Source: Halomonas cerina
GTDB taxonomy: Bacteria > Pseudomonadota > Gammaproteobacteria > Pseudomonadales > Halomonadaceae
Length of the DNA: 64,000 bases
Assembly: GCF_014192215.1 (NCBI RefSeq)
Contig: NZ_JACHXP010000006.1
Span: 1 to 64,000 of the forward strand
Direction of reading: 5' to 3'
Shown here: in pieces, positions 44,990 to 53,879 of the stretch
Layout of the letters: every line of letters starts with the position of its first letter
Position numbering within the stretch: the stretch's first letter is position 1
Position numbers and translations under genes: made by a program
Notes under the pieces: model-generated
What the model was told of the DNA's origin: nothing
The model's input: only the letters and a program-made list of their open reading frames with translations
Database searches by the model: none

Positions 44990-46543
44990 ATGGCAACGAT
45001 GACCGCAGAAAAGCCCGCCACCGAGGCTGCCACTCAGTACTTGCTGGAAGTGGTCGATGCCCGCAAGACCTTCCCGGGCGTGGTGGCATTGGACAATGTT
45101 CAGCTCAAGATACGGCCGGGTACCGTGCATGCCCTGATGGGCGAGAACGGTGCCGGCAAGTCCACCCTGATGAAGATCATCGCCGGTATCTACATTCCCG
45201 ATCAGGGCGAGGTCCGCCTGAATGGCAAGCCGCTGCAGTTGCACGGCCCGTTGGATGCCCTGGAAGCCGGCATCGCCATGATCCATCAGGAACTCAACCT
45301 GATGCCCTACATGAGCATCGCCGAGAACATCTGGATCCGCCGTGAGCCGCTCAATGCCTTCGGCATGGTAAACCACGACAAGATGAACCAGATGACCGAG
45401 GCGTTGTTCGAGCGTCTGGGCATCGACATGGACCCGGAAATGGAGGTTCGCCATCTTACCGTGGCCGGCCGCCAGATGATCGAGATCGCCAAGGCCGTGT
45501 CCTACGAGTCCGATGTTCTGATCATGGACGAGCCCACCTCATCACTGGCCGACCGTGAGGTGGAACACCTTTTCCGGATCATTAACGACCTACGGACCCA
45601 GGGTAAGGGAATCATCTACATCACCCACAAGATGGACGAAGTGTTCGAGATCGCCGACGACATCTCCGTGTTCCGTGACGGCCAGTTCATTCACTCCACT
45701 GCGGCCAGCAACATGACATCCGACGAGATCATCAAGCTGATGGTCGGCCGCGAGGTTACCCAAATGTTCCCCAAGGAAGAGGTGCCGATCGGGGAGGTGG
45801 TGCTATCGGTGGACAACCTCTGCCTGGAAAGTGTCTTCGAGGACATCAGCTTCGAGGTGCGTGCCGGTGAGATCCTCGGTCTCGCCGGCCTGGTGGGGTC
45901 GGGACGTACCAATGTCGCCGAGACCCTGTTCGGTGTGACGCCGCCCACGTCGGGTCGGATCGTCATCGATGGAAAGGAAGAAATCATCAGCTCACCGCAT
46001 CAGGCGATGCTGCGTGGTCTTGCACTGCTGACCGAAGATCGCAAGGAAACCGGCCTGTTTCTCGGCCTCTCGGTCGTCGAGAACATGGAAATGGCCGTCC
46101 TGCGGGATGGTTATACACGGGCCACCTTCGTCGAGCAGGATCGACTTGATCAAGAGTGCGATTCGATGAAGGAGCGGTTAAGGGTCAAGACACCCTCCAT
46201 GGAAGAGCGCATCGGCAATCTTTCCGGCGGCAACCAACAGAAGGTGCTGATCGGCCGTTGGTTGATGACCAAGCCGCGCATCTTGATCCTCGACGAACCC
46301 ACCCGCGGGATCGATGTGGGCGCCAAGGCCGAGATCCATAAGCTGATCACTGAACTCGTCAAACAAGGCGTAGCCGTGATCATGATTTCCTCCGAATTGC
46401 CGGAAGTCCTCGGTATGAGCGATCGCATCATGGTCATGCACGAAGGGAGGGTCACCGGCTTCCTCGACCGCAGCGAAGCTAACCAGGTCAACATCATGCA
46501 ACTCGCATCGTCACCGGTGGAACCGCCGGTCGTCGAAGGCTGA
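44990..46543 (+). CDS. Sugar ABC importer ATPase, double-domain CUT2 type
   Basis: 517 residues, two fused ATPase halves as in RbsA/MglA. Half 1: Walker [10 protein letters not shown] (51-59), Q-loop [10 protein letters not shown], Walker [16 protein letters not shown]; its signature is altered (LTVAGRQM). Half 2: degenerate Walker [10 protein letters not shown], intact signature [10 protein letters not shown] and Walker [19 protein letters not shown]. This asymmetry is normal for the family. It lies 61 bases after the binding protein and 39 bases before the permease, and energises uptake at the cytoplasmic face. Confidence 0.92.
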   Translation: MATMTAEKPATEAATQYLLEVVDARKTFPGVVALDNVQLKIRPGTVHALMGENGAGKSTLMKIIAGIYIPDQGEVRLNGKPLQLHGPLDALEAGIAMIHQELNLMPYMSIAENIWIRREPLNAFGMVNHDKMNQMTEALFERLGIDMDPEMEVRHLTVAGRQMIEIAKAVSYESDVLIMDEPTSSLADREVEHLFRIINDLRTQGKGIIYITHKMDEVFEIADDISVFRDGQFIHSTAASNMTSDEIIKLMVGREVTQMFPKEEVPIGEVVLSVDNLCLESVFEDISFEVRAGEILGLAGLVGSGRTNVAETLFGVTPPTSGRIVIDGKEEIISSPHQAMLRGLALLTEDRKETGLFLGLSVVENMEMAVLRDGYTRATFVEQDRLDQECDSMKERLRVKTPSMEERIGNLSGGNQQKVLIGRWLMTKPRILILDEPTRGIDVGAKAEIHKLITELVKQGVAVIMISSELPEVLGMSDRIMVMHEGRVTGFLDRSEANQVNIMQLASSPVEPPVVEG

Positions 46544-46582
46544 TCTTTCCCCCAGCCACGGGCACCAATGAGGTAGAAGACA

Positions 46583-47611
46583 ATGAGCAAGACAATGGAA
46601 ACTACCGACCACCTGGAGGTGGTCCGGAAACGCCGCAAGAAACTGCCCACCGAGGTGAGCATCTTCCTCGTCCTAGTGGGCATCGCGATCCTCTTCGAGA
46701 TTCTCGGCTGGATCGTGCGCGGCGATTCCTTCCTGATGAACCCCCAGCGCCTGCTGATCATGATCCTGCAGATGTCGATCATTGGCATCATCGCCATCGG
46801 CGTCACGCAGATCATCATCACCGGCGGCATCGATCTCTCGTCGGGCTCGGTACTGGCCTTGACGGCCATGGTCACGGCCAGCCTGGCCCAGCAGTCCGAC
46901 TACGTGCGGGCCGTCTACCCGGCACTGACCGATATGCCGTGGATCATTCCACTTATCGCCGGTGTTCTGGTCGGCGCCCTGTGCGGGCTGATCAACGGTG
47001 CTCTTATTTCCTTCGCGATGATTCCGCCGTTCATCGCCACTCTGGGCATGATGGTCAGTGCCCGCGGTGTGGCTCGCGCCTACACCGACGGCCAACCCGT
47101 CAGCATGCTGACCGATCAGTTTACCTGGATCGGCTCCGGCGCCAACCCGGTGATCATCTTCCTGGCCGTGGCCGTGATCTTCCATATCGCCCTGAAGTAC
47201 ACCCGCTACGGCAAGTACACCTATGCGATCGGCGCCAACCCCCAGGCGGCTCGTGTGTCGGGCATCAACGTACGCCGTCACCTGGTACTGGTCTACACCA
47301 TCGGTGGCCTGTTGGCCGGCCTGGCCGGTGTGGTTGCCTCGGCCCGTGCCGGCACCGGTCAGGCGGGCATGGGGTTGATGTATGAGCTCGATGCCATCGC
47401 GGCAGCCGTCATCGGCGGCACCAGCCTGGCCGGTGGGGTTGGCCGTATTGCCGGCACCGTGATCGGGGCGCTGATCCTTGGCGTGATGCTCAGCGGTTTC
47501 ACCTTCCTCGGTGTCGACGCCTACTACCAGGACATCGTCAAGGGCGCGATCATCGTCGCTGCCGTGGTGGTCGATCAATACCGCCAGCGCAAGCGCAACA
47601 AGGCGGCCTGA
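46583..47611 (+). CDS. Sugar ABC importer permease, CUT2 (RbsC) type
   Basis: 342 residues with ~9-10 membrane helices after a basic N-terminal tail. RbsC-family features: TQIIITGGIDLSSGSVLALT (~74-93), MIPPFIATLGMMVSARGVAR and GANPQAARVSGINVRRHLVL, the cytoplasmic loop that contacts the ATPase. ELDAIAAAVIGGTSLAGGVG near the end is also standard. It is the third gene of the importer operon and ends 9 bases before a strong terminator, so the porin that follows needs its own promoter or read-through. Confidence 0.92.
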   Translation: MSKTMETTDHLEVVRKRRKKLPTEVSIFLVLVGIAILFEILGWIVRGDSFLMNPQRLLIMILQMSIIGIIAIGVTQIIITGGIDLSSGSVLALTAMVTASLAQQSDYVRAVYPALTDMPWIIPLIAGVLVGALCGLINGALISFAMIPPFIATLGMMVSARGVARAYTDGQPVSMLTDQFTWIGSGANPVIIFLAVAVIFHIALKYTRYGKYTYAIGANPQAARVSGINVRRHLVLVYTIGGLLAGLAGVVASARAGTGQAGMGLMYELDAIAAAVIGGTSLAGGVGRIAGTVIGALILGVMLSGFTFLGVDAYYQDIVKGAIIVAAVVVDQYRQRKRNKAA

Positions 47612-47619
47612 CCCCTCCT

Positions 47620-47656
47620 CCACCTGGCTCCTCCAGAGCCAGGTGGACCTTTTTTT
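47620..47656 (+). terminator. Strong intrinsic terminator after the importer operon
   Basis: 11-bp stem CCACCTGGCTC / GAGCCAGGTGG with a 5-base loop (47620-47646), followed by ACC and a T7 tract. Confidence 0.92.
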
Positions 47657-47802
47657 CCATCATGCTTACCGACCGGAAGAGGCATCGATCGCCCTTTTCC
47701 ACGTACTGTCACGCATCAAGAAAGGAGATTGTCCAGAGAAAAATTCACTGCCACGAACCATATAACAAGTCCAAACAACCTACTTAATCATAGGGATATC
47801 AA

Positions 47803-48930
47803 GTGAAAAATCCGTTACATATTACCGCAGGCCTTTTGGCCCTTTTTTCAGCCTCTTCCGCATATGCTGAGATTGTCTACGAGGGTGAGCCGGGGAAGTT
47901 GATGTTCGGTGGTGATGTCGAACTGGACATCAACTCCTACAATACCCAGTCGGGCCCGATCTTTACCGAAGACAACATCGAGACGAACGACGAATACAAC
48001 CAGAGCGGGCGTATCCTTCTGGATGTGAGTGGTGAACGCACTCACAGGGGCAACTTCGCACGCTTCAAGGTACAGCCGCTCATGCAGACGGATGGCACCT
48101 TCGGACTGGATGATTCCTGGTTCGCCTTCGGCAACGACACTGGCCTTGAGGCCAAGGTTGGCCGCTTCGAGGCCTTCGACCTCTTCCCACTAGGGCAGGA
48201 TGTGTTCGTGGAGTACAACGGCGACACCTCCGACAGCCTGTACAGTGACGGTCAGGGATATATCTATCAGGCCAAGGAGGGCCGTGGCCGGTCGGGTGAC
48301 GCCGGTCAGGTCCTGGTCAGCAAGGCAAGTGGAGATCTTTATGCCGAAGTCTCCACGCTGTTCGGCGATCGCACCGATCTCTTCCAGGGCGGTACCTATC
48401 ACGGCTTTACCATCCAGGAAGACAGCAAGAACGCCTTCATTATTCGTCCGGTACTGGCATGGACGCCGGGGTCCTGGACATTGGCGGCGGGTGCCGAGAC
48501 CAACCTGGTCGACGATGCCATCGTCGATGAAAGGGGACAGGATATCAGTGAGCGAGACGGTTACGGGACGCGCCTTTCCTATTCCGAGGGCGCCTGGTCA
48601 CTCAATGCCAACCTTGCCTACATGGACGCTCATGATGAAGAGAACCTGACGCTGGGCCTGAACATGCTCTGGCACAACTTCGGCCTGGGCTACATCCATG
48701 CCCGCAACGAGATCCAGAATGTCAAGGTCGGCAGTAGCGTCGAGTTCGCCTCCGGTGACTATGACGTCGATACCCTCTACACCTCCTACCGCTTTCCGGA
48801 GGTGCTGGGCATCGAGGGCTTCGATATCTATCTCGGTGCCTACTACAGCCAGATTGACCACGAGGAAATCAGCAACCTGGATGAGGCCGACCGCTATGGG
48901 GGACGCCTGAGATTCAAGTATTTATTCTGA
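47803..48930 (+). CDS. Outer-membrane carbohydrate porin-like protein
   Basis: 375 residues starting at GTG, with a signal peptide (VKNPLHITAGLLALFSASSA, cleavage after AYA near residue 22). The mature protein is acidic and rich in alternating beta-strand patterns, ending in the porin-type C-terminal Phe (GGRLRFKYLF). It resembles RafY/ScrY-like porins in style. It lies 147 bases after the importer terminator and is the likely outer-membrane entry for the same substrate. Family assignment is by architecture; exact type is uncertain. Confidence 0.75.
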   Translation: MKNPLHITAGLLALFSASSAYAEIVYEGEPGKLMFGGDVELDINSYNTQSGPIFTEDNIETNDEYNQSGRILLDVSGERTHRGNFARFKVQPLMQTDGTFGLDDSWFAFGNDTGLEAKVGRFEAFDLFPLGQDVFVEYNGDTSDSLYSDGQGYIYQAKEGRGRSGDAGQVLVSKASGDLYAEVSTLFGDRTDLFQGGTYHGFTIQEDSKNAFIIRPVLAWTPGSWTLAAGAETNLVDDAIVDERGQDISERDGYGTRLSYSEGAWSLNANLAYMDAHDEENLTLGLNMLWHNFGLGYIHARNEIQNVKVGSSVEFASGDYDVDTLYTSYRFPEVLGIEGFDIYLGAYYSQIDHEEISNLDEADRYGGRLRFKYLF

Positions 48931-49202
48931 TCCCGAGTGATTGCGATAGCGCCTTTCTTGCCCCGCCTCGGCGGGGCCTGTTGCGTTCAAGGGGGCTCTT
49001 AACGAGGGGCCAGGTCCTTCCTATTGGCCGAGCGCGCGGTAGCAACCATGCTGGCGTCGCTGGAGACGAGCGATGCCGATGCCCCCTGGGCTCGCCGGAT
49101 CAGGTAGTGGATGGGCCAGGCGTTACACATGATCTGCCGGTAGGCCCCAATGGAAACGGGCTGGCCAATGGCCAGCCCGTCTCAAGCCAGATGTCGGCTC
49201 TC
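48931..49202. other. Convergent spacer with two hairpins
   Basis: Holds GCCCCGCC-TC-GGCGGGGC at 48960-48977 (after the porin, no T-run) and an 11-bp stem ACGGGCTGGCC-AAT-GGCCAGCCCGT at 49156-49180. The latter is placed to end the minus-strand permease transcript and is followed there by TTTCC. No gene seen. Confidence 0.55.
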
Positions 49203-50921
49203 TTAAGCTGTCTGCGGCTCACGGCGGTTCTTCATCCACAGTGTGGCGGCGATGAAGTAGATCCCCGTCAGCGGCACGACCAGCCACTGGTAGGTCTCGA
49301 GATAGTCGATGGCGCCGCCGCTCTCCCCGCTCCAGGCCCAGAAGCTCGCCAGCAGGATCACCACCAGGCAACCCAAGGCCAGGAAGTACCAGGGATCGCG
49401 GCGGTTGACCGGGGAGTGGGGCGGGGCGGTGACACCGGCCAGCTCGGGCGGTTCCACCGGACCGTAGGCCGCTGCGTGGTAGTCGATACCGGACTCGGTT
49501 TCGACCCCCATGACGCGACACAGCAGCGGATAGACGAGGAAGGCCGTCAGCCACACCGGGATGAACACCGTGAACAGGTGGACCTGGGGCAGGCCGATCA
49601 TGAGGATACCCACCCCCACCCCGGTGATCCAGGTCAGGATGGCGGGGCGGTTGTCCTCGAGGCCCTTGTGCTCACGCCACAGCGGACGGATGCCGAGCCG
49701 AGGCAGCACGAAGTGTTCGGCGGCGATGATGGCGCCGATGGGCGCCATGGCCATGATCAGGTAGGACATGACGTCCAGGAGCGAGGTAAAGGCGAAGGGG
49801 AAGCAGGCGATCACGGTGGTGGCGGCGCCCACCGTCAGGCTGACATTGAAGGGCTTGTGGCGATGGAACACCGATTGGAAGGCGAGACCCGCCCGATAGA
49901 GGCTCGGGATCGAGGTGGTCCAGCCGGCGACCACCACGGCCACCAGGCCCATGGTGCCGAGGATGCGATAGGCGATGGCGCCCGGGTCGAGACCGATCAG
50001 CTGTTCCTTGAGCAGGAGTGCCGCGGTCGCCCCCATGATGCCGGCGCAGACCCAGGCCATGAAGTGGCCGATGTACATGCCGGCCGCGGAGAAGTAGCCA
50101 TAGGAAGACTTGCGCGCGAAACGCAGGATGCTCATGTCGCTCATGCCCAGGTGCATCGGCAGATTGACGCCCCAGGCCCAGGCGGCGATGACCCAGATGC
50201 TGATCCCCGCTTCGCCGTCCGGCGTCTGCCCGGTCCAGACCAACCCGTCAAGCACCGCGCCAAGGCCGCTCAGTCCCTGCTGGTCGCCCAGGTGGGTGAC
50301 GATCGGCACGGATAGTATGCCGCTGACCAGGAACATGGTCGCCATCCAGGGCGCGCAGACCGTGGAAAAATTGGCGATCAGCTTGAAGCCCTTCAGGGTC
50401 AGGAAGACGGTGAAGGCCCCCACGGCAAGCGCCAGCAGCACGAAACTGACGCTGGTCGGGTAGAGACCGGTCTGGGGCGGAATATCGGTCATGGCCCGAA
50501 ATGCCGAGGCCGACACCGTGATCATGGCGCCGGCCACCACGGCGTAGAAGATGCCGTTGACGATGTTGTAGATGTAGGAGACCTTCTTGCCCGCGAGACG
50601 GGCCAGATACCAGTAGACGGTCATGCGCGAGCGTGTCGCCACCGGGCTGCAGACCCAGGCCCAGGACAACACCGCCATGAGATTACCGAGAATCAGGCCC
50701 CAGATCAGGTCGCTGGTCGAGACGCCCAGCGATACCAGGGCGGCACCGATGACGAACTCGGTGCCCGCCACGTGCTCCCCGGAATAGGCTCCAAGAAAGT
50801 ATTTGCCGCTCAACTGCTTGCTGGGCGGAATGCGTTGGTACTCGAGCTCATCGCTCTGGGCAACGTCATCCCCGGCCGGGGACGTCGTCGCGCTGGTCGC
50901 TTGTGTGCTCATGACGCTCAT
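49203..50921 (-). CDS. NCS1-like permease under GGAA-N6-TTCC control
   Basis: 572 residues, ~12 membrane helices, longer than usual through a ~40-residue polar N-terminus. It fits the purine/cytosine permease branch of NCS1: YFLGAYSGEHVAGTEFVIGA in helix 1, WVCSPVATRSRMTVYWYLA, and WAWGVNLPMHLGMSDMSILRF around helix 6. Nucleobases or vitamins are usual substrates, yet its promoter is a near copy of the ABC importer promoter and carries the inositol-type palindrome, so a cyclitol or related polyol is possible. Start ATG 50921 has a weak AAGAGC site; ATG 50912 is an alternative. Confidence 0.82.
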   Translation of the reverse strand: MSVMSTQATSATTSPAGDDVAQSDELEYQRIPPSKQLSGKYFLGAYSGEHVAGTEFVIGAALVSLGVSTSDLIWGLILGNLMAVLSWAWVCSPVATRSRMTVYWYLARLAGKKVSYIYNIVNGIFYAVVAGAMITVSASAFRAMTDIPPQTGLYPTSVSFVLLALAVGAFTVFLTLKGFKLIANFSTVCAPWMATMFLVSGILSVPIVTHLGDQQGLSGLGAVLDGLVWTGQTPDGEAGISIWVIAAWAWGVNLPMHLGMSDMSILRFARKSSYGYFSAAGMYIGHFMAWVCAGIMGATAALLLKEQLIGLDPGAIAYRILGTMGLVAVVVAGWTTSIPSLYRAGLAFQSVFHRHKPFNVSLTVGAATTVIACFPFAFTSLLDVMSYLIMAMAPIGAIIAAEHFVLPRLGIRPLWREHKGLEDNRPAILTWITGVGVGILMIGLPQVHLFTVFIPVWLTAFLVYPLLCRVMGVETESGIDYHAAAYGPVEPPELAGVTAPPHSPVNRRDPWYFLALGCLVVILLASFWAWSGESGGAIDYLETYQWLVVPLTGIYFIAATLWMKNRREPQTA

Positions 50922-51002
50922 CCGTTGCTCTTGAAAGGGTTTTGGGACCGGCTGTCGGGGCAGCGCCCCTCCGGTCTCGGCTGGTGTGAATCTCTGATCA
51001 TG

Positions 51003-51061
51003 TATTGGAATATATATTCCATTAATGTTTTATTCAAACCAATCGTTCTATACTTTGGTAT
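51003..51061 (-). promoter_or_regulatory. Promoter of the NCS1-like permease, twin of the ABC importer promoter
   Basis: Minus strand: ATACCAAAGTATAGAA (51061-51046), TTGAAT as -35, 17 bases, TATATT as -10, with GGAATATATATTCC (51007-51020) covering the -10. Positions, spacing and both elements equal those at 43852-43906 without any gap; only the filler bases differ. Confidence 0.75.
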
Positions 51062-51218
51062 GAAACGTAAGTGTGTTCCTTCGCCGTCTTCCTCAGCGAA
51101 CCACTCGGGGAGCGGGCTTGGCGCGTGGCGTTGTGCCTAGGGCAGGAGAGGAGGGGAGATCAGGGGGAAGCGTTGTCTCGAGCCAGGCGCCTGAACCGCT
51201 CGTTCGACGGTGCAACGC

Positions 51219-51398
51219 TTAGTTGCGTCGCAGGTAAGCCTCTATGTTGTCGGGGGTCACCAGTTCGAAGGGAATCCATACGGCGTTGTCGACCTCCTCG
51301 CCGTCGATCAGGCGGTGCAGGGTGTCGATGGCGCCCTCGCCCTGGGCGGGGCCGGCCATCAGGGCGGCGGTGAGGGGGATCAGGCTGAGCTTGTTCAT
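51219..51398 (-). pseudogene. Internally deleted sugar-binding protein remnant
   Basis: 59 codons: a signal-peptide start MNKLSLIPLTAALMAG runs straight into GEGAIDTLHRLIDGEEVDNA and ends FELVTPDNIEAYLRRN. The second part matches the C-terminus of the binding protein at 44014-44928 ([20 protein letters not shown] ... [14 protein letters not shown]). About 240 central residues of an RbsB-type protein are missing while the frame is kept. It lies 44 bases after the isomerase gene in the LacI-controlled operon, so an importer that once belonged there has been lost. Confidence 0.8.
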
Positions 51399-51441
51399 GG
51401 TTGGCTCCGTCGTTGTTGTTGATATCGCGCGGGCGTGCGCC

Positions 51442-52383
51442 TCAGCGGCTGATGGTCTGCTGCAGGGCGTCGATGGAGGTCTGGATGCCGGCCTCGGTGG
51501 ACATGGTGAAGTCTTCCATCTCCAGGCTGACCCAGTCGTTGTAGCCCTGCATGCGCACCACCGAGAAGAACTCCTTCCACCACTGCAGGTCATGACCGGC
51601 GCCCACAGCGACATAGTTCCAGGCGCGGTTGGCCACGTCGGTGACCTCGCGCAGCTCGAGCAGGCCGTTGACATCGGCGAGGCCGCGCTCGATGCGGGTG
51701 TCCTTGCCGTGGCAATGGTGGATCGCCTCGCCCAGCGCCCGGGCCCCGGCGATCGGGCAGGCGCCCTTCCAGAACAGGTGCGACGGGTCGAGGTTCATGC
51801 CGACCTTGGGCCCCACCGCGTCGCGCAGGCGGAACAGGGTCTCGGGGTTCCACACCAGCATGGCGGAGAAGTTTTCCAGCGCGAATGTCTCGACGCCCAC
51901 TTCCTCGGCGAGCCGGACCAGCTTGTGCCAATAGGGGAAGGCGCAGTCTTCCCACTGGTAGCGGTCGTGCTCGGGCATCTCCTCGGGCCAGCTCTTGGTG
52001 TACACGAGCCAGTTGGGCACGCTGTCGCCCGGCGCTGCGGCCGGCAGGCCGGACATGGCGACGATCTTCTTGACGCCGATTTCCCCGGCCAGGCGGAGGG
52101 TCTGGTCGATCTCCTGGCGGTGGCGCTCGCCGAGCGCGCCGGGATCGAGCGGGTTGCCGGAGCAGTTGAGCGCGGCGATCTCGAGGCCGCGGGCCTCGAT
52201 CTCCTTGAGCCGGGAGGTGAGCAGACTCTTGTCGGCCAGCAGTTCGTCGGCGCGGAAGTGGGGCGCCGGCGACCAGCCGCCGCCGGTCATCTCGATGCCC
52301 TCGACGCCGAGCTCCACGCATTTGTCGAGCATCTCCGTGAAGGAGAGATCGCCCATGACATCGGTACAGATGGACAACTTCAT
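51442..52383 (-). CDS. Sugar phosphate isomerase/epimerase-family TIM-barrel protein
   Basis: 313 residues of the AP-endonuclease-2/xylose-isomerase-like family that includes IolE and IolH. It begins MKLSICTDVMGDLSFTEMLD; likely metal ligands are Glu in FALENFSAML, Asp/His in GMNLDPSHLFWKG, His in IHHCHGKDTRIE and Glu in WVSLEMEDF. It lies 45 bases after the Gfo/Idh gene and would act on its keto product. Substrate unknown; a cyclitol or aldose derivative is likely from context. It is not IolE itself, which is at 58638. Confidence 0.85.
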   Translation of the reverse strand: MKLSICTDVMGDLSFTEMLDKCVELGVEGIEMTGGGWSPAPHFRADELLADKSLLTSRLKEIEARGLEIAALNCSGNPLDPGALGERHRQEIDQTLRLAGEIGVKKIVAMSGLPAAAPGDSVPNWLVYTKSWPEEMPEHDRYQWEDCAFPYWHKLVRLAEEVGVETFALENFSAMLVWNPETLFRLRDAVGPKVGMNLDPSHLFWKGACPIAGARALGEAIHHCHGKDTRIERGLADVNGLLELREVTDVANRAWNYVAVGAGHDLQWWKEFFSVVRMQGYNDWVSLEMEDFTMSTEAGIQTSIDALQQTISR

Positions 52384-52428
52384 CGTGGTGGTCTCCAGGT
52401 TGAGTCAGTGTATGAATCGGTAAATGGC

Positions 52429-53604
52429 TTATTGGTAGTCGACCCAGGTTGCGCCGGCGTCGGCCGAGCGCACGCAGTTCTCGAGCCAGCGAACGCCCTC
52501 GGTGCCGGCCGCAATGCCCGGGTAATGGTGGGTCTTCAGGAAGGCCTCGTCGCCGCGCCGCTTGGCGTCGATGGCCTGGGCGATCCACAGGTAGATGTTG
52601 GCCCAGCTATCGCCGAGGCCCTCGGTGTGCAGCGCGCCCATGCGATCGATCGCCAGGCTTTCCTCTTCGAGGTAGGGCATGCCGTGGTGCAGGGTACGGG
52701 GCGGCTCGCCCTGCACCTCGTACATCAACTGATCGGGATGGGCATCCGACCACTCGACGGAGGCCTTGGAGCCGACGAAACGGTAGCGCTGGGACCCCAT
52801 GTGGCCGGTATTCACCGACGACACCCAGAGACGCCCGCGGGCCCCATTGTCGTAGTGGGTGAGCACGGTCGCGTGGTCCTCGAGCGGCTCACGGGTCGGA
52901 ATGAAGGCCTTGCGGTCGCACAGCAGCTTGTCGATCCTCAGGTGCGGCAGTACCACCTCGGAGAGGTAGTGGAGGTGGGTGCCGATATCGCCCAGTACGA
53001 AGGTGGGGCCGGCGGTTTCGGGGTTGGTACGCCATTTCACGGCCTCGCCGGCGTTCACATCGTCGCCCGAGTTGAAGCCATGGGTATATTGCATGTCGAC
53101 GATGCGAATCTCGCCCAGCATGCCCTTCTCGACCATGGCGGCCATCTGGCGAACCAGCGGGTGACCGCTGAAGCCATAGGTGACGCCCACGATCAGGCCC
53201 TTGTCCTCGGCGATTTTTGCTACCTCTTCACACTCGGCGACGCTGAAGAACAGCGGCTTCTCGCAGATCACGTGCAGTCCCGCTTCCAGGCACGCCTTGG
53301 TGATCTCGAAGTGGGTGAAGTTGGGCGTGGCGATCGACACCACCTCGACGCCGTCGTCGCGCTCGGCCTCGCCGGCGATGAGCTCCTGATAGGTTGCGTA
53401 GCAGCGATCCTCGGCGATACCGAGGTTAGTGCCGAAATCGCGGCCGCGCTCGGCGTCGAGGTCGAAGGCGCCCGCTACCAGGCGATAGGCCGTGTTGTCG
53501 CGCAGGGCACCGGTGCGATGCTTGTAGCCCACCTGACCGGTGCGGCCGCCGCCCACCATGCCCCAGCGCAGGGGACGTGCGATTTGCTTTTCACCGTTGA
53601 GCAT
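52429..53604 (-). CDS. Gfo/Idh/MocA-family NAD(P)-dependent dehydrogenase
   Basis: 391 residues. The N-terminal Rossmann start LRWGMVGGGRTGQVGYKHRT is at ~13-32; the family motif EKPLFFSVAECEEV gives the catalytic Lys (~120), and the second domain carries GDIGTHLHYLSEVVLP with the conserved Asp/His. It oxidises a sugar or cyclitol hydroxyl. First gene of the LacI-controlled operon, divergent from the LacI gene with three CAACCGGTTG-type operators between. Exact substrate not visible. Confidence 0.88.
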   Translation of the reverse strand: MLNGEKQIARPLRWGMVGGGRTGQVGYKHRTGALRDNTAYRLVAGAFDLDAERGRDFGTNLGIAEDRCYATYQELIAGEAERDDGVEVVSIATPNFTHFEITKACLEAGLHVICEKPLFFSVAECEEVAKIAEDKGLIVGVTYGFSGHPLVRQMAAMVEKGMLGEIRIVDMQYTHGFNSGDDVNAGEAVKWRTNPETAGPTFVLGDIGTHLHYLSEVVLPHLRIDKLLCDRKAFIPTREPLEDHATVLTHYDNGARGRLWVSSVNTGHMGSQRYRFVGSKASVEWSDAHPDQLMYEVQGEPPRTLHHGMPYLEEESLAIDRMGALHTEGLGDSWANIYLWIAQAIDAKRRGDEAFLKTHHYPGIAAGTEGVRWLENCVRSADAGATWVDYQ

Positions 53605-53643
53605 GTCGGATTTCCTTTATTGGCTGTTGTGAGTCGCGGGGTT

Positions 53644-53657
53644 TACAACCGGTTGCA
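53644..53657. promoter_or_regulatory. LacI-type operator O1
   Basis: TACAACCGGTTGCA, 40 bases before the Gfo/Idh start. One of three related palindromes in the divergent spacer. Confidence 0.75.
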
Positions 53658-53733
53658 AACATGATGCAAAGAAGGTCGCGAGTCGCGCGATCTGTGGCGC
53701 TTCTCTGCGTCGAGAAGGCCCTTCCGGCGTTTA

Positions 53734-53747
53734 TGCAACCGGTTGCA
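53734..53747. promoter_or_regulatory. LacI-type operator O2
   Basis: TGCAACCGGTTGCA, a perfect 14-base palindrome with the central CG pair typical of LacI/GalR operators, 90 bases from O1 and from O3. Confidence 0.8.
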
Positions 53748-53823
53748 ATCGGGTTGGTAAAAAAGCGCATGAGGCCATGCGCTGCGTCATTCACCGGGTG
53801 CCATCGAGGGATAAACACCGCAT

Positions 53824-53837
53824 TGCACCCGGTTGCA
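53824..53837. promoter_or_regulatory. LacI-type operator O3
   Basis: TGCACCCGGTTGCA, 43 bases before the LacI gene start, so it probably mediates autoregulation. The equal 90-base spacing O1-O2-O3 would suit looping. Confidence 0.75.
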
Positions 53838-53879
53838 AATAAGATAGAATGGGGGCAGAAAACCTGTCAAGGAGCCACC

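Noticed and set aside
53661-53879. N-terminal extension of the LacI protein
   Set aside because: It crosses two operators; the LacI helix-turn-helix begins just after the ATG at 53880, which has a good ribosome site.
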